Of a stretch of 64,000 bases of DNA, positions 17,838 through 27,016 are shown in pieces. The number at the start of each line of letters is the position of its first letter. Position 1 is the stretch's first letter. A program made the position numbers and the translations under genes. This DNA comes from an uncultured Pseudothermotoga sp. (GTDB lineage: Bacteria; Thermotogota; Thermotogae; Thermotogales; DSM-5069): NCBI GenBank assembly GCA_937995655.1, contig CALKJI010000011.1, forward strand, positions 62,001 to 126,000. The letters are read 5' to 3'. The notes beneath the pieces are model-generated. The model saw only the letters and a list, made by a program, of their open reading frames with translations, did no database searches and had not been told where the DNA came from.

Positions 17838-20527
17838 GCTTTTTCGACTCTCACAGCTGTCACTTTGAAGTTTGGTATCTTGGCTATAGGATCCAGGGGT
17901 TCAGCTAATGTAAGTTCGTTTATAGGGGTCTCATAGAAATGGAAAGAACTGAAGATAGTCCTTGGTGGCACTTTTTCAGTGATTTTCACAATACCTTTCA
18001 CCTTTCCGCGTCTGGAAGTAATGTATATTTCTCCTTTGTCTTTAACACCAAGCTCTTGAGCATCAACTGGATTCATTTCAACGTACGGTGTGTTAAGATA
18101 TTTCGAAATGGTACTTCTTCTTGTCATGGTACCAGTATGGAAGTGGAATAGTATGCGACCCGTTGTGAGATAGAATGGATATTCTTCATCTGGGAGTTCA
18201 GGCGGTTCACGATACTCAACGACATGGAACTTTCCAAGCCCATCAGGTCCAGTGAATTTACTAGTGTGCAATATTGGTGTACCTTCATCTTCAAGAGTTC
18301 TACAGGGCCACTGTAGACCTTTGATTTTTATCCTCTCATGGGTGATTCCCCCATAAATAGGTGTGAGGGATCTGATCTCTTCCATTATTTGAGAAGGTGA
18401 ATCATAATTCATTTCATAACCAAGTCTCTTGGACAGTTCCATGATGATTTGCCAGTCAGGTTTACTTTCTCCAACTGGCTCAAAAGCCTTTCTTACAAGC
18501 TGGACGCGCCTTTCTGTGTTGGTAAAAGTTCCATCCTTCTCCAGGAAAGAAGCAGCAGGTAATACCACGTGGGCATGTTTATTTGTCTCGTTCAAAAACA
18601 TATCCATGGAAACAAAAAAATCGAGTTTTGATAGAGCTTCATCGACCAAAGACGCATCAGGATCTGAAAGCCTTGGGTTTTCTCCCATGACCACAAGGGC
18701 TTTTATCCTTCCTTCCAAAGCCGCGTGAATCATCTCGACAACCGTCAATCCAACCTTCGCAGGGATCTTTGTTTGCCATGCCTTTTCGAATTTCTCAATC
18801 ACTTCGGGTGATGTTACTTTCTGATAACCCGTCAAAACATCTGGTAATGCCCCCATATCGCAAGCACCCTGAACATTGTTTTGTCCACGCAGTGGATTTA
18901 CTCCTGCTCCTTCTTTTCCAAGATTACCTGTTGCCATAGCAAGATTGGCAATTGCAAGAACATTATCTGTTCCATGTTCATGTTGGGTTATGCCCATTGA
19001 ATATACGATCGCTGCTCTTTGAGCTTTAGCGTAAAGTCTGGCAGCTTCGATGATCTTTTCTTTTGGAACATTCGTTATCTTTTCTACATACTCAGGTGTG
19101 TATTTTTCAACTGCTCTCTTCAGTTCTTCAAAACCAGTTGTTCTGTTGGATATAAACTCTTTATTTACTAAATCCTCTTTGATGATGACATGTAGTAAGC
19201 CGTTGAAGAGCGCAACGTCGGTACCAGGCCTTTGCCTCAACCAAAGGGTTGCATAGTTGACAAGTTCAATCTTTCTTGGATCTGCAACTATGAGTTTTGC
19301 ACCTTTTCTAACAGCTTTCTTTATCCTTGAGCCATACACAGGATGTGCTTCCGTTGTGTTTGAGCCTGTAACAAGGATTACTTGTGCTTGTAGTATATCT
19401 TTGAGATTATTGGTCATTGCACCACTACCAAAGGCACGGGCAAGTCCTGCAACAGTGGAGGCATGACACAATCTGGCGCAATGATCGACATTTGGTGTCT
19501 TCAAAACTGCTCTTGCAAATTTTTGCATCAAATAGTTTTCTTCGTTTGTACACTTTGCCGAAGAGAGCACTCCTACGCTTTCACTGCCATATTTTTCTAT
19601 AACCGATTTCAAACCATTGGCTGCATAATCTAAAGCCTCTTGCCAACTCACTTTGACAAATTCACCATTCCTTTTTACGACCGGCTCTTTTAACCTCGCT
19701 GGATCGTTTACAAAATCCAGACCAAACTTACCCTTAACACAGGTAGCTATTCCATCGTTGACATCTGGATTGATCGCTGAACCATACACTCTTACAACCT
19801 CTTTTTTCTCCTTATCGACAAAAACATCTATTTGGCAACCAACGCCACAATAAGGACACGTTGTAGTTGTCTTATCAGTTTCCCACCACCGTGCTTTACC
19901 AATCGCCGGTTTCTCAACTATTGCACCAACTGGACATACCGTGGCACACTGCCCACAAAAGACACATTCACTTTCTTTCAGAGGCATGCCAAAAGCGGGT
20001 TGCGGGAGTGTTTCGTACCCTCTTTCAACCATTGAATAAATTGACATATTTTCTATCTCATCACACACCCTTACACACAGTTGACATTGGATACATTTAT
20101 TCAAATCTCGCACAATGAATGGATCCGCATCATCTAAAGGTAATCCCCTCAGTTCCACTTCTTGGGTAGGTATCTTGATATTGTATTGGTAAGCGAGTTC
20201 TTGAAGTTTACAGTTTCCATTTGCATCACAGGTCATGCAATCATTTGGATGAACTTTGAGTATCAAATAGAGATTCGTTTTTCTGGCTGAAAAGACTCTC
20301 TGTGTTGATGTGTACACCCTCATTCCGTCAAAGACCTTCGTCGTGCAGGCAGTCTGTAGATTTCTCATTCCTTCAACTTCCACAGCACAGATTCTACAAG
20401 CACCTACAGGTTCAAGCGCAGGATGATGGCATAAAACAGGAATTTCGATACCATTCTCCATGGCAACATCATATATGGTCTGTCCTTGCTTTGCTTCAAA
20501 AGATTTCTCATTTATGAAGATTATCAT
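17834..20527 (-). CDS. fdhA: Formate dehydrogenase catalytic subunit with NuoG-like iron-sulfur N-terminus
   Basis: An 897-residue molybdenum/tungsten oxidoreductase. Domains in order: [2Fe-2S] ferredoxin (C33, C44, C47, C61), a NuoG-type His-Cys cluster site (HPNDCMTC), two 4Fe-4S motifs (CIQCQLC, CVFCGQC), then the cofactor domain with its cluster (C224, C227, C231, C263). The metal ligand is Cys354 in DHCARLCHASTVAGLA, where E. coli FdhF has selenocysteine; the neighbouring catalytic His355 is present. It likely oxidises formate and passes electrons to a soluble partner, perhaps NADH- or hydrogenase-linked subunits encoded elsewhere. First gene of its operon, with AGGGGGTG before the ATG. 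Confidence 0.92.
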   Translation of the reverse strand: MIIFINEKSFEAKQGQTIYDVAMENGIEIPVLCHHPALEPVGACRICAVEVEGMRNLQTACTTKVFDGMRVYTSTQRVFSARKTNLYLILKVHPNDCMTCDANGNCKLQELAYQYNIKIPTQEVELRGLPLDDADPFIVRDLNKCIQCQLCVRVCDEIENMSIYSMVERGYETLPQPAFGMPLKESECVFCGQCATVCPVGAIVEKPAIGKARWWETDKTTTTCPYCGVGCQIDVFVDKEKKEVVRVYGSAINPDVNDGIATCVKGKFGLDFVNDPARLKEPVVKRNGEFVKVSWQEALDYAANGLKSVIEKYGSESVGVLSSAKCTNEENYLMQKFARAVLKTPNVDHCARLCHASTVAGLARAFGSGAMTNNLKDILQAQVILVTGSNTTEAHPVYGSRIKKAVRKGAKLIVADPRKIELVNYATLWLRQRPGTDVALFNGLLHVIIKEDLVNKEFISNRTTGFEELKRAVEKYTPEYVEKITNVPKEKIIEAARLYAKAQRAAIVYSMGITQHEHGTDNVLAIANLAMATGNLGKEGAGVNPLRGQNNVQGACDMGALPDVLTGYQKVTSPEVIEKFEKAWQTKIPAKVGLTVVEMIHAALEGRIKALVVMGENPRLSDPDASLVDEALSKLDFFVSMDMFLNETNKHAHVVLPAASFLEKDGTFTNTERRVQLVRKAFEPVGESKPDWQIIMELSKRLGYEMNYDSPSQIMEEIRSLTPIYGGITHERIKIKGLQWPCRTLEDEGTPILHTSKFTGPDGLGKFHVVEYREPPELPDEEYPFYLTTGRILFHFHTGTMTRRSTISKYLNTPYVEMNPVDAQELGVKDKGEIYITSRRGKVKGIVKITEKVPPRTIFSSFHFYETPINELTLAEPLDPIAKIPNFKVTAVRVEKA

Positions 20528-20551
20528 CTGAGCACCCCCTTTTAATAAAAA

Positions 20552-20582
20552 ATTATACTAAATAATGCAACTTTCTTGTCAA
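20552..20582 (-). promoter_or_regulatory. Promoter of the formate dehydrogenase operon
   Basis: On the minus strand TTGACA (20577-20582) and TATAAT (20552-20557) are both perfect hexamers, but the spacer is 19 bp, longer than ideal. Such long spacing often requires an activator. The same -35 region reads TTGTCA on the plus strand, toward yqeY. Confidence 0.5.
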
Positions 20583-20626
20583 CTCTTTTTTTAGCGATGT
20601 TGTATAAAAGAAAGGGAGGTGTGAAA

Positions 20627-21073
20627 ATGACTTTAAAGGAAAGGTTATCTCAAGATTTGAAGGAAGCTATGAAGAGTAAGGACGAGACTAGGGTTCGTAC
20701 AATAAGACTTTTAATAGCTGAAATTAAAAATTTCGAAGTTGAAAAAATGGGTCAAGCAAATGATGAAGAGGTCTTACAGGTCATGTCAAAAGAAGTTAAA
20801 AAGAGACTTGAATCGATTGAAATGTACAAACAAGCAAGCAGAGAAGATCTCGCTGCTGAGGAAGAAAATGAGCTCAAGGTTATCAAATCTTATATGCCTG
20901 AACAGATGAGCGAAGATCAAATAAGAGAGTTGGCAAAGCAAGTTATAGAGCAACATAACCTCTCAAGCCCAAAGGATATGGGAACGGCGATGAAATTGAT
21001 AATGCCTCAGGTGAAAGGAAGGGCCGACGGCAAAATGGTGAATAAGATTGTTCAAGAATTATTGGGAGGTTAG
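20627..21073 (+). CDS. yqeY: GatB/YqeY domain protein
   Basis: A 148-residue cytoplasmic protein of the YqeY family (TLKERLSQDLKEAMKSKDE at the start, MGTAMKLIMPQVKGRADG near the end). The fold matches the tail domain of GatB, which recognises tRNA, so a tRNA-related role is suspected but unproven. ATG 20627 lies 6 bases past GGGAGGTG; the longer track start lacks any such site. The gene is 5 bases upstream of mnmE, and the two likely form an operon. Confidence 0.9.
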   Translation: MTLKERLSQDLKEAMKSKDETRVRTIRLLIAEIKNFEVEKMGQANDEEVLQVMSKEVKKRLESIEMYKQASREDLAAEEENELKVIKSYMPEQMSEDQIRELAKQVIEQHNLSSPKDMGTAMKLIMPQVKGRADGKMVNKIVQELLGG

Positions 21074-21078
21074 TTTCT

Positions 21079-22431
21079 TTGACCGATACAATTGCTGCAA
21101 TCTCAACACCAAAAGGTATTGGTGCAATTGCAATCATAAGAATGAGTGGCGATGATTCCTGGCAGATTTGTCAGAGCATACTTATAAACAAATTGAAGAT
21201 AGAGCCAAGGAAGGTATTTCATAATTTTATAAAAGATCTTGACGGTACTGTACTCGATGAGGTAGCAGTTGTATTCTTTAACAAACCACATTCTTATACA
21301 GGTGAAGACATGGTTGAGATAATGTGTCATGGTGGTTTGGCTGTAAGTCAAGCGATCTTGGACCTCTTATTGAATAAGGGTGCAAGACTTGCAGATCCAG
21401 GTGAATTCACAAAAAGAGCATTCTTGAACGGGAAAATCGATCTGACAAAAGCAGAGGCTATTAAACAAATCATCGAGGCGCCTTCGAAGGTATCTGTTAA
21501 ATTAATTGCGAACAATCTACTTGGAGGATTAGCTGATGCAGTAAAAGAATTGAGAGAAGTACTTCTAAGTTTTCTTGCAAAGATCGAGGTAGAATTTGAC
21601 TATCCCGATGAGGTCTTCACAGAGAAAGAGATCTTGCTGAATGACCTGATGAAAGCCGCCGGTTTTGTTGAAAGACTGCTGGAAAATGCTCAGAATAGGT
21701 TAGTTTTGTCATCTGGCATTAAGATCGTGATCGTAGGTAAACCGAACGTGGGAAAGTCCTCCCTGCTGAATGCACTCGTCAGAGAAGATCGTGCCATTGT
21801 CACAGAAATACCTGGTACCACTCGGGATTTGATCGAGGTTCCAGTAACAATCGGGGGAATACCTTTCGTTCTCGTTGACACAGCCGGTATCAGAGAGTCA
21901 CAAGATAAAGTGGAAAGGATTGGTATAGAGAGAGCTATAAGAGCAGCCTCGGAGGCTGATCTGATACTGTTTGTCCTTGATGCAACTACACCAATAGATG
22001 AAGATGATCTTAGAGTCCTAAAACTGATAAGGGAAAAAAGATACTTAGTAGTGATAAACAAGATTGATGCCAATGATTTAGTCGACAGGGAAATGCTAAG
22101 AAATGTGCTCAATACAGACATTCATACTGTAACGGTATCTGCGCTTTTCAAAGAAGGCATTGAAGAAGTGGAGAGGCAGATAATAAAATCTGTATCCGAT
22201 GTAGTTCACGACACTCATGGTTATATAACTACAGAAAGACAATACGAACACTTGTCAAGCTGTAGGCAAAGTATAAGGGATGCCCTGAGGGACTTTGAAA
22301 AGGGAACCACCTTGGATTTGGTTGCTCAAGAAATAAGGACTGCCATTACCGAACTTGATCTTTTACTTGGAACAAATTACACAAAGGATCTGATCGAGAG
22401 AATTTTCAAAGATTTTTGTGTTGGAAAATGA
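21079..22431 (+). CDS. mnmE: tRNA modification GTPase MnmE
   Basis: A 450-residue GTPase that works with MnmG to form the 5-substituent of U34 in tRNA. The N-terminal folate-binding domain begins TDTIAAISTPKGIGAIAIIR. The inserted G domain has GKPNVGKSSLLNAL (Walker A), DTAGIRES and NKID. The C-terminal helical domain ends in the catalytic FCVGK, equivalent to the family CIGK. TTG start behind GGGAGGTTAG. A bidirectional terminator separates it from convergent hup. Confidence 0.97.
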   Translation: MTDTIAAISTPKGIGAIAIIRMSGDDSWQICQSILINKLKIEPRKVFHNFIKDLDGTVLDEVAVVFFNKPHSYTGEDMVEIMCHGGLAVSQAILDLLLNKGARLADPGEFTKRAFLNGKIDLTKAEAIKQIIEAPSKVSVKLIANNLLGGLADAVKELREVLLSFLAKIEVEFDYPDEVFTEKEILLNDLMKAAGFVERLLENAQNRLVLSSGIKIVIVGKPNVGKSSLLNALVREDRAIVTEIPGTTRDLIEVPVTIGGIPFVLVDTAGIRESQDKVERIGIERAIRAASEADLILFVLDATTPIDEDDLRVLKLIREKRYLVVINKIDANDLVDREMLRNVLNTDIHTVTVSALFKEGIEEVERQIIKSVSDVVHDTHGYITTERQYEHLSSCRQSIRDALRDFEKGTTLDLVAQEIRTAITELDLLLGTNYTKDLIERIFKDFCVGK

Positions 22432-22433
22432 TA

Positions 22434-22458
22434 AAGAGGGGGATCAGCCCCCTCTTTT
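22434..22458. terminator. Bidirectional terminator between mnmE and hup
   Basis: AAGAGGGGG-ATCAG-CCCCCTCTT forms a 9-bp stem with T-rich flanks on both strands (TTTT on plus, TTTAT on minus), positioned to serve both converging genes. Confidence 0.85.
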
Positions 22459-22461
22459 GAA

Positions 22462-22734
22462 TCACTTAACCTTCTCTTTCAATGCTTTGCCAGGTTTGAA
22501 TTTGGGGACTTTTCTTGCCGGAATTGTGATAGGTTTCTTAGTCTGTGGATTGACACCTTTTCTGGACGCAGCTTTTCTGACCTCGAAGCTTCCAAAGCCA
22601 ACTAGCTGAACCTTCTCGCCCTTGGCAAGTGCATCGGTAACTGATTCAAAAACCATGTCTACTACTTTCTTGACATCTTTCTTCTTAAGTCCCGCTTTCT
22701 TGGTTACCTTGTCGACAAGCTCCTTCTTGTTCAT
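22462..22734 (-). CDS. hup: DNA-binding protein HU
   Basis: A 90-residue nucleoid protein with the full HU pattern: MNKKELVDKVTKKAGL, the GFGSFEVR turn and the DNA-clasping arm near GVNPQTKKPITIPA. It bends and compacts DNA. Thermotoga HU is known for unusual DNA protection. Basic and lysine-rich as expected. GAAGGAGGGG precedes the ATG. The leader contains a perfect hairpin next to the promoter. Confidence 0.97.
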   Translation of the reverse strand: MNKKELVDKVTKKAGLKKKDVKKVVDMVFESVTDALAKGEKVQLVGFGSFEVRKAASRKGVNPQTKKPITIPARKVPKFKPGKALKEKVK

Positions 22735-22763
22735 CCGTTATCCCCCTCCTTCTGTAGGGTTCT

Positions 22764-22780
22764 GGGAGATATGATCTCCC
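22764..22780 (-). promoter_or_regulatory. Perfect palindromic hairpin in hup leader
   Basis: GGGAGAT-ATG-ATCTCCC, a 7-bp perfect inverted repeat with a 3-base loop, lies between the hup -10 and its ribosome binding site. It could be an operator or an mRNA-stabilising 5' hairpin. Confidence 0.6.
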
Positions 22781-22790
22781 TCTTGCAAGA

Positions 22791-22820
22791 ATAATAGCAC
22801 TTTTTGGAGGGTCATTTCAA
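22791..22820 (-). promoter_or_regulatory. hup promoter
   Basis: On the minus strand TTGAAA (22815-22820), an 18-bp spacer and TATTAT (22791-22796). The start site would lie a few bases upstream of the GGGAGAT hairpin. Confidence 0.55.
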
Positions 22821-23003
22821 GTCGTATATGATCAAAGGTGAAAAATCATAGGTTAATGTCAGTAAAATAACGATACAGACTAATCTTTCGAAATGAATCG
22901 ATAAGAAAAAGCGCGTTTCAAGATGATTCTGAAAGTAAAAACTATCTCTTAACACTTTTCGTGGTATTATTAATTGAAAATGAACTATTTGGGAGGGCTT
23001 TCC

Positions 23004-24305
23004 ATGAAAAAGGCTTATGTAATGTTTGTTCTGTTACTTACTCTGTCTTTGTTTGCAGTTACACAGTTTGTACCAGCGGAGTATGATCAGTTGATGCTTA
23101 TGAAGAATAACGGGGATCATTACTCGCTGGCTAAGAAGGTGCAAGTGATAGATATTCTAATGAATGGTCTTGGAATCGAAGCGATGATACAGGGATTACT
23201 GGCAACTTCGTTGATTCAATATGGTGCTACAACAGATCAATTCAACGATCTTTTGAGCAGGGACGCTCTAATTGTTATGTCAGGGCAAGAGATAGCCGCG
23301 GTTTTGGGACCATCGAAGTATTCATCTAAACTCCTAAAGGCAGTTTCCGCGTTACTAGGGCCACAGATGTACGTTGCGCAGAATGGTGATTATATTTTAA
23401 TTTCAACTAATTCCGAGTTACTCAAGAGATGTCAAAAAGGTGGGGGAAAGGTACCGACCGAAGTTGAAAAACTCTTTTTTGATCCTACTGTGTGGGTAGT
23501 TGCTTTTTCACCGAGAATGGTTGTACAGGATGCGATTTTTACAATGCAAACTACAGTAAAGGTACTCAAGGACAGACTGGTTGGTGAATCAGTGACCTAT
23601 GCTCAGAACGAGAAAGCCACCATGCTTTTAAAAGATATGAAACCATCAAAGAACTTTGAATTGTACAAGGACCAAAATATTGGTGGAGAGATATTTGTAT
23701 TTGGAAATGTGTCTAATTTTTCCTCCTTAGGTGCCTTGTATCAGACCGTGAATTTTTCCGATTTGATTTCAAAGATTCCTGTGCCAATGATGGCGACAGA
23801 CACGGAAATGGTCCAGCAACAGTTCGAACAGTTGATGAGACTCTCAAACAAATTATCGGGCCAAGTGGCTCTCTCAATGAAAGTTAGCAATGTTTTAGAA
23901 AATCTTCTCTCACCGCAGCAGAGCCAGGGGAACCAAAAGCCTGTTGATCCAATTATTTATGCTGTAGTGGGTGGCAACGTGAAACTTGAGGAACTTCAAC
24001 AGGCTTTGAAAGGTCAGATAAAGACATCCAAAAATCTTCGATATCTTGATTTAGATGGTATCTATGTGACCAGTGATGATGGAAAAATCAGGTTTTACTC
24101 CTCTATCCCCAGTGAATTTTCAAATCAAAGGGGTTCTTTTGACAAGATCGTGAAATTGTATGATCCGCAAAGTATGCCTATCTTTGTATGCGCGGATTTT
24201 GCACCGATTTTAGAGAAGTTGCTGGGTATGAACGTCGATTCCCTCTTTGTTCTGACGAGCGCAGTGGATGACAGAGCTTTCACTGTAAATTGGTATCTCA
24301 AATGA
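23004..24305 (+). CDS. Exported protein of unknown function
   Basis: A 433-residue protein with a clean signal peptide (KKAYVMFVLLLTLSLFAVT) and no later membrane segment. It has no motif I recognise. The body contains alternating hydrophobic segments, a Gln-rich linker around PQQSQGNQKPVDP, and paired substrate-binding-like halves, loosely like DUF3352-type exported proteins. ATG 23004 follows GGGAGGG; the track start upstream has no site. It lies 12 bases before ppdK with no terminator between, so both may be on one transcript. Confidence 0.7.
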   Translation: MKKAYVMFVLLLTLSLFAVTQFVPAEYDQLMLMKNNGDHYSLAKKVQVIDILMNGLGIEAMIQGLLATSLIQYGATTDQFNDLLSRDALIVMSGQEIAAVLGPSKYSSKLLKAVSALLGPQMYVAQNGDYILISTNSELLKRCQKGGGKVPTEVEKLFFDPTVWVVAFSPRMVVQDAIFTMQTTVKVLKDRLVGESVTYAQNEKATMLLKDMKPSKNFELYKDQNIGGEIFVFGNVSNFSSLGALYQTVNFSDLISKIPVPMMATDTEMVQQQFEQLMRLSNKLSGQVALSMKVSNVLENLLSPQQSQGNQKPVDPIIYAVVGGNVKLEELQQALKGQIKTSKNLRYLDLDGIYVTSDDGKIRFYSSIPSEFSNQRGSFDKIVKLYDPQSMPIFVCADFAPILEKLLGMNVDSLFVLTSAVDDRAFTVNWYLK

Positions 24306-24317
24306 GGAGGTGCTGTG

Positions 24318-26978
24318 ATGACAAAGAAGTTGGTTTATTTCTTCGCAAAGGGATCAGCCGAAGGTAAGGCTGACATGAAAGATATTCTTGGTGGTAAGGG
24401 TGCAAACCTTGCCGAGATGACAAACCTCGGTATACCTGTTCCGCCTGGTTTCACAATTTCTGCCGAAGTGTGTCGGTACTTCTATCAAAACAATCGTACC
24501 TATCCAGAAGGTTTGAAAGAAGAAGTCTCTAGGGCAATGAAGATGCTTGAGCAAGTCACCGAAAAGGGCTTTGGAGATCCGAGCAAACCGTTACTTGTTT
24601 CTGTGAGATCGGGCGCTGCTATATCGATGCCTGGAATGATGGACACCATTCTCAACCTTGGTTTAAATGACAAGACAGTCGAAGGCCTTGCCAAAATGAC
24701 CAACAATCCTCGATTTGCTTACGATGCTTACAGGAGATTTCTTCAGATGTTTGGCGATACTGCCCTTGGTATGCCAAAAAGTAAGTTCGAGAACGCACTG
24801 GAAGAGATGAAGAAGGCAAAGGGAGTTAAACTCGATGTCGAGCTCGACGAGAAAGATTTGAGAAAACTCGTTGAGATTTACAAAGATATATATAAGGAAG
24901 AAAGGAAAGAATTTCCACAGGATGTAGAAAAACAGCTCTGGTTTGCCATCGACGCAGTCTTTGGGAGTTGGATGAGTGATAGAGCAATCAAATACAGAGA
25001 GATAAACAACATAAGAGAAGATCAGATGCTTGGAACGGCTGTTAATATCGTGGCAATGGTTTTTGGAAATATGGGTGAGAAATCTGGAACAGGCGTTGCT
25101 TTCACTCGCAATCCAAATACTGGTGAAAATATTGTCTATGGAGAGTTCTTACAGAATGCCCAGGGTGAGGATGTTGTCGCTGGTATCAGGACCCCTCTAC
25201 CACTTTCAGAACTCAAGAGATTGATGCCCTCTGTGTACGATGAACTAATTGAGATAATGAAAAAACTGGAAAAGCATTACAAAGATATGCAAGATATAGA
25301 ATTTACAATCGAGGAAGGTAAGCTCTACATGCTTCAGACAAGAAGTGGTAAGAGAACCTCTCGTGCTGCCATAAAGATCGCTGTTGACATGACGCACGAA
25401 GGACTCATCACAAAAGAAGAAGCTGTAATGCGCGTCAAAACAGAGGATGTTGAAAGAGTCCTACACCCAAGATTTGATGAAAAAGCAAGGGCTTCTGTCC
25501 CAGTTATAGCAAAAGGGTTACCTGCTTCTCCTGGTGCGGCGACTGGAAAGGTCATTTTCCACGCTGCGAAAGCCGAAGAGTTAGGGCGAGCCGGTGAGCA
25601 AGTTATCCTTGTTAGACCTGAAACAAGTCCTGAGGATGTTGGAGGTATGGCCTTTGCGCAAGGCATTCTTACTTCAAGAGGTGGAATGACTTCTCATGCA
25701 GCTGTCGTTGCGCGTGGTATGGGTAAGCCTGCTATAGTGGGTGCCGAAACGATAGAAGTAAAAGAAGAGGAAGGATTTTTCAGAGTGAACAAAACGATCG
25801 TCAAGGAAGAAGAATGGATTTCAATAGATGGATCTACCGGTGAAATATTACTTGGAAAGGTGCCAACTATCAAGCCCGTAGGGCTGGAGGGTGAAGTTGC
25901 CGAATTACTCGAGTGGGCAAATGAAATTAGAAGATTGGGTGTTAGAGCGAATGCAGATATACCAAGAGATGCTGAGGTTGCAAGGAAGTTTGGAGCAGAA
26001 GGCATCGGTTTGTGCAGAACTGAACATATGTTCTTTGAAAAGGATAGAATACCAAAAGTGAGAAGAATGATCGTTGCAAAAACTAAGGAAGAAAGGGAAA
26101 AAGCGCTTTCTGAACTTTTGCCTCTTCAGAAGGAAGACTTCAAAGGTCTATTTAAAGCCATGGCTGGTTATCCCGTCACAATAAGACTTATCGATCCTCC
26201 ACTTCACGAGTTTCTACCCCATGATGACGAGCAAATAAAGGTCACAGCAAAGGAGCTGGGAATATCAGAGAAAGAGTTAAAAGATGTTGTCGAGTCTTTG
26301 AGTGAATTGAACCCGATGCTTGGTCACAGAGGTTGTCGTTTAACAATAACATATCCAGAGATTGCTGTAATGCAGACAAGAGCTATCATCGGAGCTGCGA
26401 TCGAATTGAAGAAAGAATCAAATCTCGATGTCATTCCTGAAATAATGATACCCTTGGTAGGGCATGTGAATGAACTTGTCTTTCTTAAGAAGATAATTAA
26501 AGAAGTCGCAGACCAAATGATAGAAGAATCTGGTGTGAATATCGATTACAAAATTGGAACTATGATCGAAGTTCCAAGAGCGTGTGTTACAGCCGATGAG
26601 ATTGCAAAGGAAGCAGAGTTCTTCAGCTTTGGTACAAATGATTTGACTCAGATGACCTTTGCCTTCAGTCGTGATGATGTTGGAAAGTTCTTGCCAGAAT
26701 ATTTGCAAAAAGGTATTCTTGAACATGATCCATTCAAGTCTATAGACCAAATCGGTGTTGGAGCTCTTGTGGAGATGGGAACTAAAAAAGGAAAATCAAC
26801 AAGAGCCAACCTCAAAGTTGGAGTTTGTGGTGAACATGGCGGAGATCCCAAATCCATTCATTTCTTCCACAAAGCTGGACTTGATTATGTTAGTTGCTCT
26901 CCTTACAGAGTACCTGTAGCAAGACTTGCTGCAGCTCAAGCGGTACTTGCCAGTAAAGCAAAGAGAACTGAAGATTGA
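24318..26978 (+). CDS. ppdK: Pyruvate, phosphate dikinase
   Basis: An 886-residue enzyme interconverting pyruvate, ATP and Pi with PEP, AMP and PPi; in anaerobes it often runs toward pyruvate, conserving energy from PPi. The N-terminal ATP-grasp domain starts GGKGANLAEMTNLGIPVPPG. The central swivelling phosphohistidine domain has GGMTSHAAVVARGMGKP. The C-terminal PEP domain has GIGLCRTEHMF and the catalytic GVCGEHGGD. Length is typical. ATG 24318 is 7 bases past GAGGAGG, preferred to the GTG immediately before it. Confidence 0.97.
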   Translation: MTKKLVYFFAKGSAEGKADMKDILGGKGANLAEMTNLGIPVPPGFTISAEVCRYFYQNNRTYPEGLKEEVSRAMKMLEQVTEKGFGDPSKPLLVSVRSGAAISMPGMMDTILNLGLNDKTVEGLAKMTNNPRFAYDAYRRFLQMFGDTALGMPKSKFENALEEMKKAKGVKLDVELDEKDLRKLVEIYKDIYKEERKEFPQDVEKQLWFAIDAVFGSWMSDRAIKYREINNIREDQMLGTAVNIVAMVFGNMGEKSGTGVAFTRNPNTGENIVYGEFLQNAQGEDVVAGIRTPLPLSELKRLMPSVYDELIEIMKKLEKHYKDMQDIEFTIEEGKLYMLQTRSGKRTSRAAIKIAVDMTHEGLITKEEAVMRVKTEDVERVLHPRFDEKARASVPVIAKGLPASPGAATGKVIFHAAKAEELGRAGEQVILVRPETSPEDVGGMAFAQGILTSRGGMTSHAAVVARGMGKPAIVGAETIEVKEEEGFFRVNKTIVKEEEWISIDGSTGEILLGKVPTIKPVGLEGEVAELLEWANEIRRLGVRANADIPRDAEVARKFGAEGIGLCRTEHMFFEKDRIPKVRRMIVAKTKEEREKALSELLPLQKEDFKGLFKAMAGYPVTIRLIDPPLHEFLPHDDEQIKVTAKELGISEKELKDVVESLSELNPMLGHRGCRLTITYPEIAVMQTRAIIGAAIELKKESNLDVIPEIMIPLVGHVNELVFLKKIIKEVADQMIEESGVNIDYKIGTMIEVPRACVTADEIAKEAEFFSFGTNDLTQMTFAFSRDDVGKFLPEYLQKGILEHDPFKSIDQIGVGALVEMGTKKGKSTRANLKVGVCGEHGGDPKSIHFFHKAGLDYVSCSPYRVPVARLAAAQAVLASKAKRTED

Positions 26979-26983
26979 ATTTG

Positions 26984-27006
26984 GAGGGGCTTTCGCCCCT
27001 CATTTT
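26984..27006 (+). terminator. ppdK terminator
   Basis: GAGGGGC-TTTC-GCCCCTC (26984-27001), 7-bp stem, followed by ATTTT. The downstream methyltransferase starts only 11 bases later, so some read-through is likely. Confidence 0.8.
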
Positions 27007-27016
27007 GGTGGTTTTT

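Noticed and set aside
17834-20527. Selenocysteine in formate dehydrogenase
   Set aside because: The metal-ligand position reads Cys (DHCARLCH) and the frame has no in-frame TGA.
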